Below are positions 33,768 to 42,167 of a stretch of DNA of 64,000 nt, piece by piece. The notes beneath the pieces were generated by a model. It saw only the letters and a program-made list of their open reading frames with translations, did not search any database and was not told the origin of the DNA. Within the stretch, counting starts at the first letter, position 1. Each line of letters opens with the position of its first letter. The stretch comes from Sarcina sp034439435. GTDB taxonomy: Bacteria > Bacillota > Clostridia > Clostridiales > Clostridiaceae. The stretch is taken from NCBI RefSeq assembly GCF_034439435.1, contig NZ_JAPCKJ010000004.1:186001-250000 (forward strand). Reading direction: 5' to 3'. Both the position numbers and the translations under genes were made by a program.

Positions 33768-36380
33768 TTATATAATCTTAAAAAAATCATTATGAATATA
33801 ATTTATAAATTGACTTATTTCATTTCTGCGGCCATATTTTCCTTGAGAATTATATGTTATTACTAACCTTTTCTTAGCACGAGTTATAGCTACATAAAAC
33901 ACTCTTTTTTCTTCAGCTAGGTTTCCACTTTTTATAGACATATATGAAGGAAATGTATTTTCTTGAATACCAGCTAAAAATACAGTATCAAATTCTAATC
34001 CTTTTGCTTGATGTACTGTTATTATTGGTATTCTAGGCTTCTTTGTCCTATTTATTATTAATGATTCTAACTCTCCATTAGAAAGCCCTGTTATTCGTAT
34101 AATATCTAATAAGGCATCTCTATTTCCTTTACTTTTATCATCTAAGTCTCTAAATAAAGCATACAAATCTCTAAGCCTATTTAACTTTTCCTTATTTTCA
34201 TCTCCAGAATACATGCTTTTAATATTAAAACCATTCATTACACAAGCAACCAATTCATATGGTCTTTTACTCTCTGATAATTGAAAAAGCTCATTTAATT
34301 TCTTACTAATAACCGTGAATGCTTTTAAATGCTTTGACATAAAGGCCATTCTTTCCATTGAAGTTGGAATTATCTTCTCATTAATTGCCCTAACCAAAAG
34401 TTCTCCAGTAGCAATGATATCATCCATAGCATCATGGCTTGGTTTATGTTTGGTATCATATACCTTACTTAAATTCTCTAACTTATAATTTATATTTCCA
34501 GGATAAAATCGCCTATATATATCTAAGGTATCATAAAAAGTTTTAAACTTAGGTTTTCCTAAGCCATTTCTCTCCAACTCGCTAGATAATATATTTATAT
34601 CATACTGAACATTATGACCTACTATTACAGCATCCTTAGAATACTCCACAAACTCTTTTAAAACTTTTTCTTTATCCTCACCAATTTTTTGAAGCATTTC
34701 ATCTGAAAAACCATGAACATAAAAAGAATCCTTAACTGGTTTCTTATTTTTTAGGAATTTTTCAAACTTTTCTATTACCTCTCCGTTTTTATTTAATTTT
34801 ATAGCTGCTATCTGAATTATTTCATCCTCTGTAACATCAACACCTGTACTTTCTACATCAAAAACTATTATATTTTCTTTTTCAAACTCATTTATTAGTA
34901 AGGAAAATTTTTCTCCATATTCTAGTACAAGAGGATCTATATAGTCTGATAATCTTATCCCTACCTTTTTGTATTGTAAAGAATCTATAGCTTCTAAAGT
35001 TCTCATACCAATACCAGTAGGTAATCTATTTACTATTCTTTTTAAGCTTAGAGAATCATATCTATTAGCTATTAACTTTAAAAAGGCTAATATGTCTTTA
35101 ACCTCTTGTCTTCTAAAAAACTTAAATTGATCTACAAGTATAAACTCAAAATCAGCTCCCTCATAACCACCAATTTGATAAAGCTCTTCACTAAGTCCTA
35201 TATTGTAGTTATTATCTCTTGTAAGTACACAAACTTTTTTTAAATCTTCTCCTTTTCTGCATAAATTATTTACAGAATCAAAAATGAATCTAGCCTCTTC
35301 TCTTAATCCTCTTGTTTCCTTTAATATTATTTTCTCACCAGTATTTTGGGATTCTGCTGAAATTCCATCCTTATACATACTAGATACTTTCTTTGAAAAA
35401 GCATTATTTAAAAACTCCAAAGAAGCTTGGCTTAAGTTTTGAGTTGCTCTATAATTTTTAGAAAATACAACTTCTATGGGCTTATATTTTTCTTTAAATT
35501 TATTAAAAATCATTTCTGGATCCGATCCACGCCAGCTATATATGGTTTGAAAGAAATCTCCGCATATAAGAACATTATTTCCCTCAAAAAGTTTTTCAAT
35601 TATTGAATACTCTATAATACTTGTATCTTGTACTTCATCTATATTTATATATTTAAATCTGTTCTTAAGAGCTTGAACCACTTTTTCATCCTTAAATAAT
35701 TCCTTAGTAAGTATTATTAAATCATTAAAGTCTAAAGCATGATCCTCCCTAAGCTTAGAATCATATAGTGTAACTAATTCATGTCCATGAAACTTAATAT
35801 ATGTTTTAAGCTTTAAATTTAAATTTCCTCTGTCACTACAAACTTGATTTATTTTCTCTTCGCTAAACTTAAAAATTTCATCAATTACAGTTTTATATTC
35901 ATTTAAAACTCTATCCTCTAAAGTTTCTCTTCTAGCCTTTTCAATCTTTATAAAATCAATAACTTTTTGTATTTGCATAGTAGTAGCCATTAAGTTACTT
36001 GTTGCATAATAATAACTTAATTTACTTATAACTTCCTTACAATCATCTTCATCAAATATTATAAAATCTGAAAATATATCAGTATTTCTCTTTGCATAAG
36101 TTTTAACTATATCAAAGCAAAAGCTATGAAAGGTCCTTATTGTTATATCCTTAGCTTCTCCCCCTACAATTTTAATTACTCTATCATTCATCTCTTTACA
36201 CGCCTTATTAGTAAAGGTAATGCATAAAATTTCTGAAGGCTTTGAATTTCCATTTTTAATTATAGATGCTACTCTTTCTGCTAAAGTATTAGTCTTTCCT
36301 GTACCAGCAGAAGCAAGCAAAATAATATTACTATCTTGTTCATTTACAACCTTTTGCTGCTCTTCATTTAAATTAATCAT
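33768..36380 (-). CDS. UvrD/PcrA-type superfamily 1 helicase with inserted DEDDh exonuclease domain
   Basis: 870 residues. Helicase motif I ASAGTGKTNTLAERV (23-37), motif Ia CITFTNKACKEM, motif II INIDEVQD (245-252), motif III GDFFQTIYSWRGSDP and motif IV KNYRATQNLS come first. Then about residues 503-670 form a DnaQ-like exonuclease: Asp508 and Glu510 (FDVESTG), Asp594 (GHNVQYDINIL), and His649/Asp654 (SHDAMDD). Motifs V and VI follow (VHQAKGLEFDTVFL, EEKRVFYVAITRAKKRL). The nuclease thus sits inside helicase domain 2 rather than at a terminus. Likely a DNA-repair helicase-nuclease. ATG 36380 follows AAGGAAGG. Confidence 0.85.
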   Translation of the reverse strand: MINLNEEQQKVVNEQDSNIILLASAGTGKTNTLAERVASIIKNGNSKPSEILCITFTNKACKEMNDRVIKIVGGEAKDITIRTFHSFCFDIVKTYAKRNTDIFSDFIIFDEDDCKEVISKLSYYYATSNLMATTMQIQKVIDFIKIEKARRETLEDRVLNEYKTVIDEIFKFSEEKINQVCSDRGNLNLKLKTYIKFHGHELVTLYDSKLREDHALDFNDLIILTKELFKDEKVVQALKNRFKYINIDEVQDTSIIEYSIIEKLFEGNNVLICGDFFQTIYSWRGSDPEMIFNKFKEKYKPIEVVFSKNYRATQNLSQASLEFLNNAFSKKVSSMYKDGISAESQNTGEKIILKETRGLREEARFIFDSVNNLCRKGEDLKKVCVLTRDNNYNIGLSEELYQIGGYEGADFEFILVDQFKFFRRQEVKDILAFLKLIANRYDSLSLKRIVNRLPTGIGMRTLEAIDSLQYKKVGIRLSDYIDPLVLEYGEKFSLLINEFEKENIIVFDVESTGVDVTEDEIIQIAAIKLNKNGEVIEKFEKFLKNKKPVKDSFYVHGFSDEMLQKIGEDKEKVLKEFVEYSKDAVIVGHNVQYDINILSSELERNGLGKPKFKTFYDTLDIYRRFYPGNINYKLENLSKVYDTKHKPSHDAMDDIIATGELLVRAINEKIIPTSMERMAFMSKHLKAFTVISKKLNELFQLSESKRPYELVACVMNGFNIKSMYSGDENKEKLNRLRDLYALFRDLDDKSKGNRDALLDIIRITGLSNGELESLIINRTKKPRIPIITVHQAKGLEFDTVFLAGIQENTFPSYMSIKSGNLAEEKRVFYVAITRAKKRLVITYNSQGKYGRRNEISQFINYIHNDFFKII

Positions 36381-36568
36381 AATAGCCTTCCTTTCCATTA
36401 ATTCTTTATAGTAAAACCACTCTATTAAATCATACTCTTTAAATATTTTATATTTATTATTATAGACTAAAATTCCAAATTGCTAATTTATTTTCTTCTT
36501 GTTTTAAGTAAATTTTTATTTTCATCTAGCTTTTCAAAACTTAATTTATTTGTTACTCTTTAAATTTT

Positions 36569-36802
36569 AGCTCTGTTTTAAACTAGTATTGGTTTTTAGA
36601 TAGAACTGTAAGACCGTCTTAATGAACATCTAGTATTGCATTATCTACGTAAGAACAATAGCATTAAGAAGCTTTTTCTGTTTGAGCGGAGCGAGTTTAA
36701 AAGCTTTAGCTATTATTCTGAAGTAGATGATAGCAATACTTTGCGATATTAAGTTAGGTCTGAAGAGTTAGCTAAAAATCAACACTCACCTAAAACATAG
36801 CC
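36569..36802. repeat. Repeat family B, full copy B8
   Basis: 234 bases: left end AGCTCTGTTTTAAACTAGTA, segment TAGATAGAACTGTAAGACC, inner arms TAGTATTGCATTATCTACGT and complement, core TTAAGAAGCTTTTTCTGTTT...AAAAGCTTTAGCTATTA, segment AGGTCTGAAGAGTTAGCTAA, right end CACCTAAAACATAGCC. The core resembles that of family A. Confidence 0.85.
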
Positions 36803-36845
36803 AAAAATTAAAATTTAAAATCTGGTATAAATAAAAATAAACACT

Positions 36846-36890
36846 AAAAAATAGCACCAACATGATTTTTTCCATGCTGGTGCTATTTTT
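36846..36890. terminator. Terminator of the oleate hydratase gene
   Basis: AAAAATAGCACCAACATG pairs with CATGCTGGTGCTATTTTT with one mismatch; T and A runs on both sides. Confidence 0.85.
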
Positions 36891-36963
36891 TAAATAGTTT
36901 ATCTTTTTATTGTAAATTACACACATTTATAATATAAACTTAGTAATTATACTTATTTCAAAC

Positions 36964-38667
36964 TTAAATTAATCCTTCGTAGTTTGTGCCTTTAAGTAAT
37001 TTCTTAGCAAATTCTTCACCTGGAAATGATTTTCCACTATTTAATGTTTTCATTGCATTTATAATAGCACGAATATCAAATTGTGAAGGATATACTATAG
37101 GTGGTTTCTTATTGATGTTTAATAATTTATAAGTTGCCATCATAGCTGAACGTACGGAATATTCAACTGTAAATATAACATCACCTGGTATTTCTACAAA
37201 TTGTCCTAAGAATGCTAAGTTAACACAACCTTCAGGGACAACTTCAGGACGATCCCCCTTAGCTCTTGGCATAAATTGAGCAGTTATATAAGGCATCATT
37301 GTTGGAATAACCTTAACTGTTTTTAATATTTCAGGAATATCTTTTTCAAGTCCTAAGTGATAAAGAAGTTCTTCTAGAAGTTCTCTTCCTGTACAATCTT
37401 CCATTTTCTTTTTAATGTAATTACCTTCTTTATCTAGTCTTAAACCATATGCCCATAATACAACTATATCATCTGGTTGTTCTTTAAATTGTGGTTGTCT
37501 ATTACAAGTTACACTCATTAACCAATTAGAATCAGTGGCAGTAATAACTCCACCAGTAACAGTTTTATTTTTTGCAAATGGATCTCTTCCACTTAATTCA
37601 TGTATTTTATCTGTAAGTTTAGATTTTTTACAAGTAATAGTGAAAGATTCCCATTTTGATTTATCTATATCTCCACAGAATACTTTTGGATGTCCAAAAT
37701 CAGGAGAATTTTTAGCAATGTTTTCCCATAATGTCCAAATAGAACCAGGTTCTCTTATTAATTGTGGTACAGTGTCTAAATCCCCATATCCAGTACATTC
37801 TGTCATAGAACCATTAGTAACCATTACTAAATCTCTAGGAAGTACATCTATATGTTCTTTAGTTTGTCCATCTCTTACTAAATGAATTCCTGTAACAGTT
37901 TTTTGTTTTCCTATAACTTCTATATCTAAATCTTTAACATCAGTTTTATATTCAAAATTTACCCCTTTTTCTTTTAAATATTTAGTAAGTGGTAATACGA
38001 ATGATTCATATTGATTATATTTTGTAAACACTAAACAATCCATCTTTGCAAATCCAGGGAAAGCATGTATGAAACGTTCCATATATCTCTTCATTTCTAA
38101 TACACTATGCCATGGATTGAAAGCAAACATTGAGTACCATAAACGCCAAAAGTTTGTTTCAAAGAAACTTGGGTCAAAAAACTGCTCTATAGTAACATCA
38201 TCAAGTGCATCCTCAGTCGCAAGGAATAACTTTGTAATTTTTTTAACGTGTTCATGAGTAAGTCCTAAGTCATCAAGATTAATTTTCTCACCACAATTTC
38301 TAAGTAATCTACAATTTGAACTATTAGGATCCTTATCATTAAGTTCTTTAAATTCATCTAAAATAGAATATCCTTCTTTTTCTAATGAAGGTATTTCTCC
38401 AAAAAGATCCCATGTACATTCATAATGTGATTCTAATTCTCTTCCACCACGACAAACATATCCATGTTCTGGATCTCCTGCAGCGTCAAGTGATCCACCG
38501 TCAATATCTAGCTTTTCAAAAATAGTTATATTCTTTCCTGGCATATGACCATCACGTATTAAATAAAATGCAGCAGCTAAAGAAGCAATACCGCCACCTA
38601 CTAAGTAAGCCTTACGTTTATCTATACCTTCTGGAACATCAGTTTTTATTCTTAGATAATTTTCCAT
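36964..38667 (-). CDS. ohyA: Oleate hydratase (myosin-cross-reactive antigen family)
   Basis: 567 residues. FAD-binding GGGIASLAAAFYLIRDG (about 24-40), IFEKLDIDGGSLD, and the conserved core RGGRELESHYECTWDLFGE match the family; the downstream signature GNYIKKKMEDCTGRELLEEL and the C-terminal FTVEYSVRSAMMA are intact. It adds water to the cis-9 double bond of oleic and related acids to give 10-hydroxy acids, a detoxification of host fatty acids. Divergent from a TetR-type regulator 150 bases away, which is likely its repressor. AGAGAGGATGATGAG precedes the ATG. Confidence 0.93.
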   Translation of the reverse strand: MENYLRIKTDVPEGIDKRKAYLVGGGIASLAAAFYLIRDGHMPGKNITIFEKLDIDGGSLDAAGDPEHGYVCRGGRELESHYECTWDLFGEIPSLEKEGYSILDEFKELNDKDPNSSNCRLLRNCGEKINLDDLGLTHEHVKKITKLFLATEDALDDVTIEQFFDPSFFETNFWRLWYSMFAFNPWHSVLEMKRYMERFIHAFPGFAKMDCLVFTKYNQYESFVLPLTKYLKEKGVNFEYKTDVKDLDIEVIGKQKTVTGIHLVRDGQTKEHIDVLPRDLVMVTNGSMTECTGYGDLDTVPQLIREPGSIWTLWENIAKNSPDFGHPKVFCGDIDKSKWESFTITCKKSKLTDKIHELSGRDPFAKNKTVTGGVITATDSNWLMSVTCNRQPQFKEQPDDIVVLWAYGLRLDKEGNYIKKKMEDCTGRELLEELLYHLGLEKDIPEILKTVKVIPTMMPYITAQFMPRAKGDRPEVVPEGCVNLAFLGQFVEIPGDVIFTVEYSVRSAMMATYKLLNINKKPPIVYPSQFDIRAIINAMKTLNSGKSFPGEEFAKKLLKGTNYEGLI

Positions 38668-38705
38668 AAACTCATCATCCTCTCTAATTCTTATTCTTCT
38701 TTATA

Positions 38706-38734
38706 TTGACATTATATTCCTAGAAGAATATGAT
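38706..38734 (+). promoter_or_regulatory. TetR-gene promoter with embedded dyad
   Basis: TTGACA (38706-38711), 17-base spacer, TATGAT (38729-38734). Inside it ATATTC (38714-38719) and GAATAT (38726-38731) form an inverted repeat that could be the regulator's operator, serving both divergent genes. Confidence 0.6.
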
Positions 38735-38817
38735 GAAAATAATCAAGTTTTTCATTCTGAGACATGCTGTCACATATATTTAAATTTGTGCAAAAAATGA
38801 TTATATGGTGGTGTATT

Positions 38818-39381
38818 ATGAGAAGTGAAATAATATCAAAAATGACAAAAGAACTTTTTGCTAACTCACTAAAAAAACTTATGAGAGAAAAGCTCATTGA
38901 AAAAATCACAGTTAAAGAAATATCAGAAGATTGTGGACTTAATAGAAGAACCTTTTATAGACACTTTAAGGATATTTATGATTTATTAGAATGGATTTGT
39001 AAAACAGAAATTGATGAAAAAATTCATGAATCCTTAGACTTCCAACATTGGCAACTTTGTTTTTATGATCTTTTGGATTATTTTTATGAAAATAAAGAAA
39101 TCAGCTATTCACTTATCCGTTTTTCAAACAGAAAATATATAGAAACTTTTATCTGTAATTCTATAAATAAAATTATTATAAATGTTATAGAAAATAATAA
39201 GGAATTATTCAATCTCTCTGACTATAATGAGAAATTCCTTTGTAATTTCTATAGTCTAAGTTTCACAGCACTTTTACTTCAATGGATAGAATCTGGAATG
39301 AAGGAATCACCTGAAAAATTGGTAAAAAACATATCAAAGATTTTAGAAGGAAGTATAGGTAGAATTACAAATGAAAGTTAA
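38818..39381 (+). CDS. TetR/AcrR-family regulator
   Basis: 187 residues. The helix-turn-helix is KITVKEISEDCGLNRRTFYR followed by HFKDIYDLLEWI, the standard TetR pattern. The C-terminal ligand domain is of the DhaS/TetR_C_7-like type. ATG 38818 follows GGTGGTG; the frame extends 18 codons further over the promoter region and is not used. Its divergent neighbour suggests it senses fatty acids and controls oleate hydratase (inference from position). Confidence 0.85.
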   Translation: MRSEIISKMTKELFANSLKKLMREKLIEKITVKEISEDCGLNRRTFYRHFKDIYDLLEWICKTEIDEKIHESLDFQHWQLCFYDLLDYFYENKEISYSLIRFSNRKYIETFICNSINKIIINVIENNKELFNLSDYNEKFLCNFYSLSFTALLLQWIESGMKESPEKLVKNISKILEGSIGRITNES

Positions 39382-39410
39382 CTATCTTAACTATGAAATA
39401 TCATAAAAAA

Positions 39411-39456
39411 TGAGACTGTATCAAAATAACTGAATAAAAATTTTGATACAGCCCCA
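39411..39456. repeat. Repeat family A, minimal copy A7 (terminator)
   Basis: CTGTATCAAAAT (39416-39427) and ATTTTGATACAG (39440-39451), a perfect 12-bp stem with a 12-base loop. Only the two family A ends remain. It follows the TetR gene by 30 bases. Confidence 0.75.
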
Positions 39457-39572
39457 TTTAAATAAAAGGGATTAAAAATAGCTTTCATCTTATATCTATA
39501 GACTATTAAATACTTACTTAATAGCTTCTACATTTAGATAAATTATGCTTTTGTTTTAATATAAAAATTTTA

Positions 39573-40364
39573 TTATTTTAATAAAACTTCTACTCCAAAA
39601 TGATCTGATATAACTATTTTGTTTTCTCCATTAAATATAACTTTACTTTCGTAGACTTCAGTATCTTCATTTGTAAAAATTATATCTATTCTTAACTCTT
39701 CAGTGTTATCATCCCAGCCAGCAATATTTTCTTTAACTGTAACACCAGAGTCCTTGCTTTCTGCTAAATTATATGTATCAATCAATCCGTTACTTTTAAG
39801 AAAATCATATCCTTCATTTTTTAAGAAAGCATTATTATTAAAGTCACCCATAAAGAATGCTCTATTTTTACTTTCTTTTGCATGTGAAAGTAAATTTTTA
39901 ACTTGAACTATAAAACTTTCTTCCTCATCATTCCACCAACCCATATGACAAGAATAAAAATCTATATGCTCATTATTTATATTTATTGTTGCTTTTACTA
40001 TTTTTCTTGATTTCCAAAAAGCCTTTGATTGATTTTGTGATACATAAAAACTTTCACTATTTACTATTTCATGCTTAGTTAATATACATAAGCCTTCCTC
40101 ATATATATCATATCCAATATGAGAATAATCCCAAACTAGGTGGTACTTTTCTCCACCTAGTTTGTTTATTTCTTTAACTAATAATAATCCATAGTTATCT
40201 TCTTTTATGTTTCCTTCTTTAATACTAGCCTTAATACTTTGACTAGCCTCTTGAAGAGCTATGACATCATATTTTTCTTGAACTATTGTCTTTGCTAAAT
40301 ATTTTATCTTCTCTAATTGTTCTTCCTCTAGCCAAGAATGACAGTTTAAAGTAAGTAATTTCAT
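39573..40364 (-). CDS. Endonuclease/exonuclease/phosphatase (EEP) family protein
   Basis: 263 residues with the EEP motifs: LTLNCHSW, IALQEAS (metal Glu), FYSCHMGWW, FFMGDFNN (Asp and Asn), LRIDIIFTN and the terminal SDHFGV His. The family includes nucleases, sphingomyelinases and inositol phosphatases; the substrate here is unknown. There is no signal peptide. AGGAG precedes the ATG. It is the last gene of the alpha-glucoside operon, starting 11 bases after the PTS stop codon, so a role in sugar or sugar-phosphate metabolism is possible. Confidence 0.82.
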   Translation of the reverse strand: MKLLTLNCHSWLEEEQLEKIKYLAKTIVQEKYDVIALQEASQSIKASIKEGNIKEDNYGLLLVKEINKLGGEKYHLVWDYSHIGYDIYEEGLCILTKHEIVNSESFYVSQNQSKAFWKSRKIVKATININNEHIDFYSCHMGWWNDEEESFIVQVKNLLSHAKESKNRAFFMGDFNNNAFLKNEGYDFLKSNGLIDTYNLAESKDSGVTVKENIAGWDDNTEELRIDIIFTNEDTEVYESKVIFNGENKIVISDHFGVEVLLK

Positions 40365-40375
40365 TTTATAAACTC

Positions 40376-42025
40376 CTAAATACCTAAGATATCTTGAATA
40401 TCTGATTTTAATACATCTGCTTTAGGGCCATATATAGCTTGAACTCCTTTATCTTTAACTATAAGACCTAAAGCTTTATTTTCTTTCCAAGCCTTTTCGT
40501 CTCCAACCTTATCAATTTCCTTAACAGTAACACGAAGACGAGTCATACAAGCATCTACATCTACTATATTTTCTTTTCCACCTAATAACTCAATAGCCTT
40601 AACTGCTAATTCATCCATTGAAGCATTGCTATTTGTTGAACCAGTGTTTTCATCTTCACTATCAATATAGTTACCCATACGTCCTGGTGTAGCTATTTTG
40701 AATTTCTTAATTAAGAAGCTAAATACAAAGTAGTTTATGAAGAAGAATACTACTGCAACTATTACAAAGTTTATTAAATCTTGAGTTAAGCCTGCATTTA
40801 TCATAAGTGGTGAACGAGTTAAAAGTTCTATAAATCCAAAAGCATGTACTCTTAAGTTTATTACATCCGCTATGGCAAATCCTAAACCAGCTATAACAGC
40901 ATAAACCACATATAATATTGGTGAAATGAACATGAACATAAATTCTATTGGTTCAGTTACACCAGTTAAGAATACTGCTATAGCAGCTGAGAAGAATACT
41001 GATTTATATTTTTTCTTCTTATCTGGATCAACATTTTTGTACATAGCAAGTGCTACCCCGATTAATGATGCACTTGAAAGTATTACTTGACCAGCTTTGA
41101 AACGAGCCGGTACTACTGAGCCTATAAGTTGATTATATGAAGTTATGTCTCCTGCTTGTTTAAAGTTATTTAAGTCAGTTATCCAAGCAAGCCATAATGG
41201 ATCTTGTCCTGCAACAACTTGTCCAGCTGTTGGACCTGTAAGTATATGATATACTCCACCAAGTTCTGTATAGTTTATTGGAACTGTAAGCATATGGTGT
41301 AATCCAAATGGTAATAATAAACGCTCTAATGTACCATATAAGAATGGTGCTATTATTGGAGCTGTATCCTTTGATGTAGCTATCCATTGTCCAAAAGTAT
41401 TTAATCCATATTGTACAAATGGCCATACAAAAGAAAGTATAATTGCTGTTATTGTTGAACCTACTATAACAACGAAAGGAACAAAACGTTTACCATTAAA
41501 GAATGCTAATGCATTAGGTAATTTATTATAATTATAGTACTTGTTATATAAAGCTGCTCCCAAGAAACCTGAAATAATACCTACAAATACACCCATATTA
41601 AGTGCTGGAGCGCCAAGTATTGAAACAAAGTAATCTTTAACTAAAAGTGTTTGTCCTGTAAATGATTGAACTGTGGCAGTTGAATCTGCTGCTAACATAG
41701 CATTACTTACACTAAATATTACCCCAGTAATTCTATTAATAAGAACAAATGCTATGGTACCTGCAAAAGCTCCCCCTGCACGTTCTTTAGCCCAAGAACC
41801 ACCTATTGCAACGGCAAATAGTAAGTTTAAGTTACCAATTATTGCCCAACCTATATCCTCCATAACTCTCGCTATAGTTCTTACGAAATCTACATCGATG
41901 TAAATTCCCATTACCTTACCTATTGAAATCATAAGTCCGGCAGCAGGCATTACAGCAACAACTACAAGTAATGCCTTACCAAACTTTTGCCAGAAATCAA
42001 AAGACCCTAATTTAAATTTCTTCAT
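40376..42025 (-). CDS. PTS transporter EIICB, alpha-glucoside/maltose type
   Basis: 549 residues. An N-terminal EIIC domain (about 10-430) with the glucose-family signature GMPHML-like segment read here as FGLHHMLTVPINY, and a C-terminal EIIB domain with phospho-acceptor Cys493 in DACMTRLRVTV. No EIIA domain is attached, so phosphate must come from a separate EIIA. ATG 42025 follows GGAGG by 9 bases. Between the GH13 glucosidase and the EEP gene in a LacI-controlled operon, it most likely imports and phosphorylates maltose or a related alpha-glucoside. Confidence 0.88.
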   Translation of the reverse strand: MKKFKLGSFDFWQKFGKALLVVVAVMPAAGLMISIGKVMGIYIDVDFVRTIARVMEDIGWAIIGNLNLLFAVAIGGSWAKERAGGAFAGTIAFVLINRITGVIFSVSNAMLAADSTATVQSFTGQTLLVKDYFVSILGAPALNMGVFVGIISGFLGAALYNKYYNYNKLPNALAFFNGKRFVPFVVIVGSTITAIILSFVWPFVQYGLNTFGQWIATSKDTAPIIAPFLYGTLERLLLPFGLHHMLTVPINYTELGGVYHILTGPTAGQVVAGQDPLWLAWITDLNNFKQAGDITSYNQLIGSVVPARFKAGQVILSSASLIGVALAMYKNVDPDKKKKYKSVFFSAAIAVFLTGVTEPIEFMFMFISPILYVVYAVIAGLGFAIADVINLRVHAFGFIELLTRSPLMINAGLTQDLINFVIVAVVFFFINYFVFSFLIKKFKIATPGRMGNYIDSEDENTGSTNSNASMDELAVKAIELLGGKENIVDVDACMTRLRVTVKEIDKVGDEKAWKENKALGLIVKDKGVQAIYGPKADVLKSDIQDILGI

Positions 42026-42108
42026 TCTCAAATACCTCCAATTATTAATCTTATAACACTCACTCTCAGGTTATAGTCCATACACACTCTACCCCTAAGT
42101 TTTGTCTT

Positions 42109-42166
42109 TAGATAAATCTAGCTAAAATTCAAAGTAAAAACTCCACTCTGAATCAAGTCTCAATTT
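42109..42166. repeat. Repeat family C, copy C3
   Basis: AGATAAATCTAGCTAAAATT, CAAAGTAAAAACTCCACTCT, GAATCAAGTCTCAATTTATT. More diverged than the other three copies. It sits between GH13 and PTS genes of one operon and touches the GH13 stop codon. Confidence 0.55.
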
Positions 42167-42167
42167 A

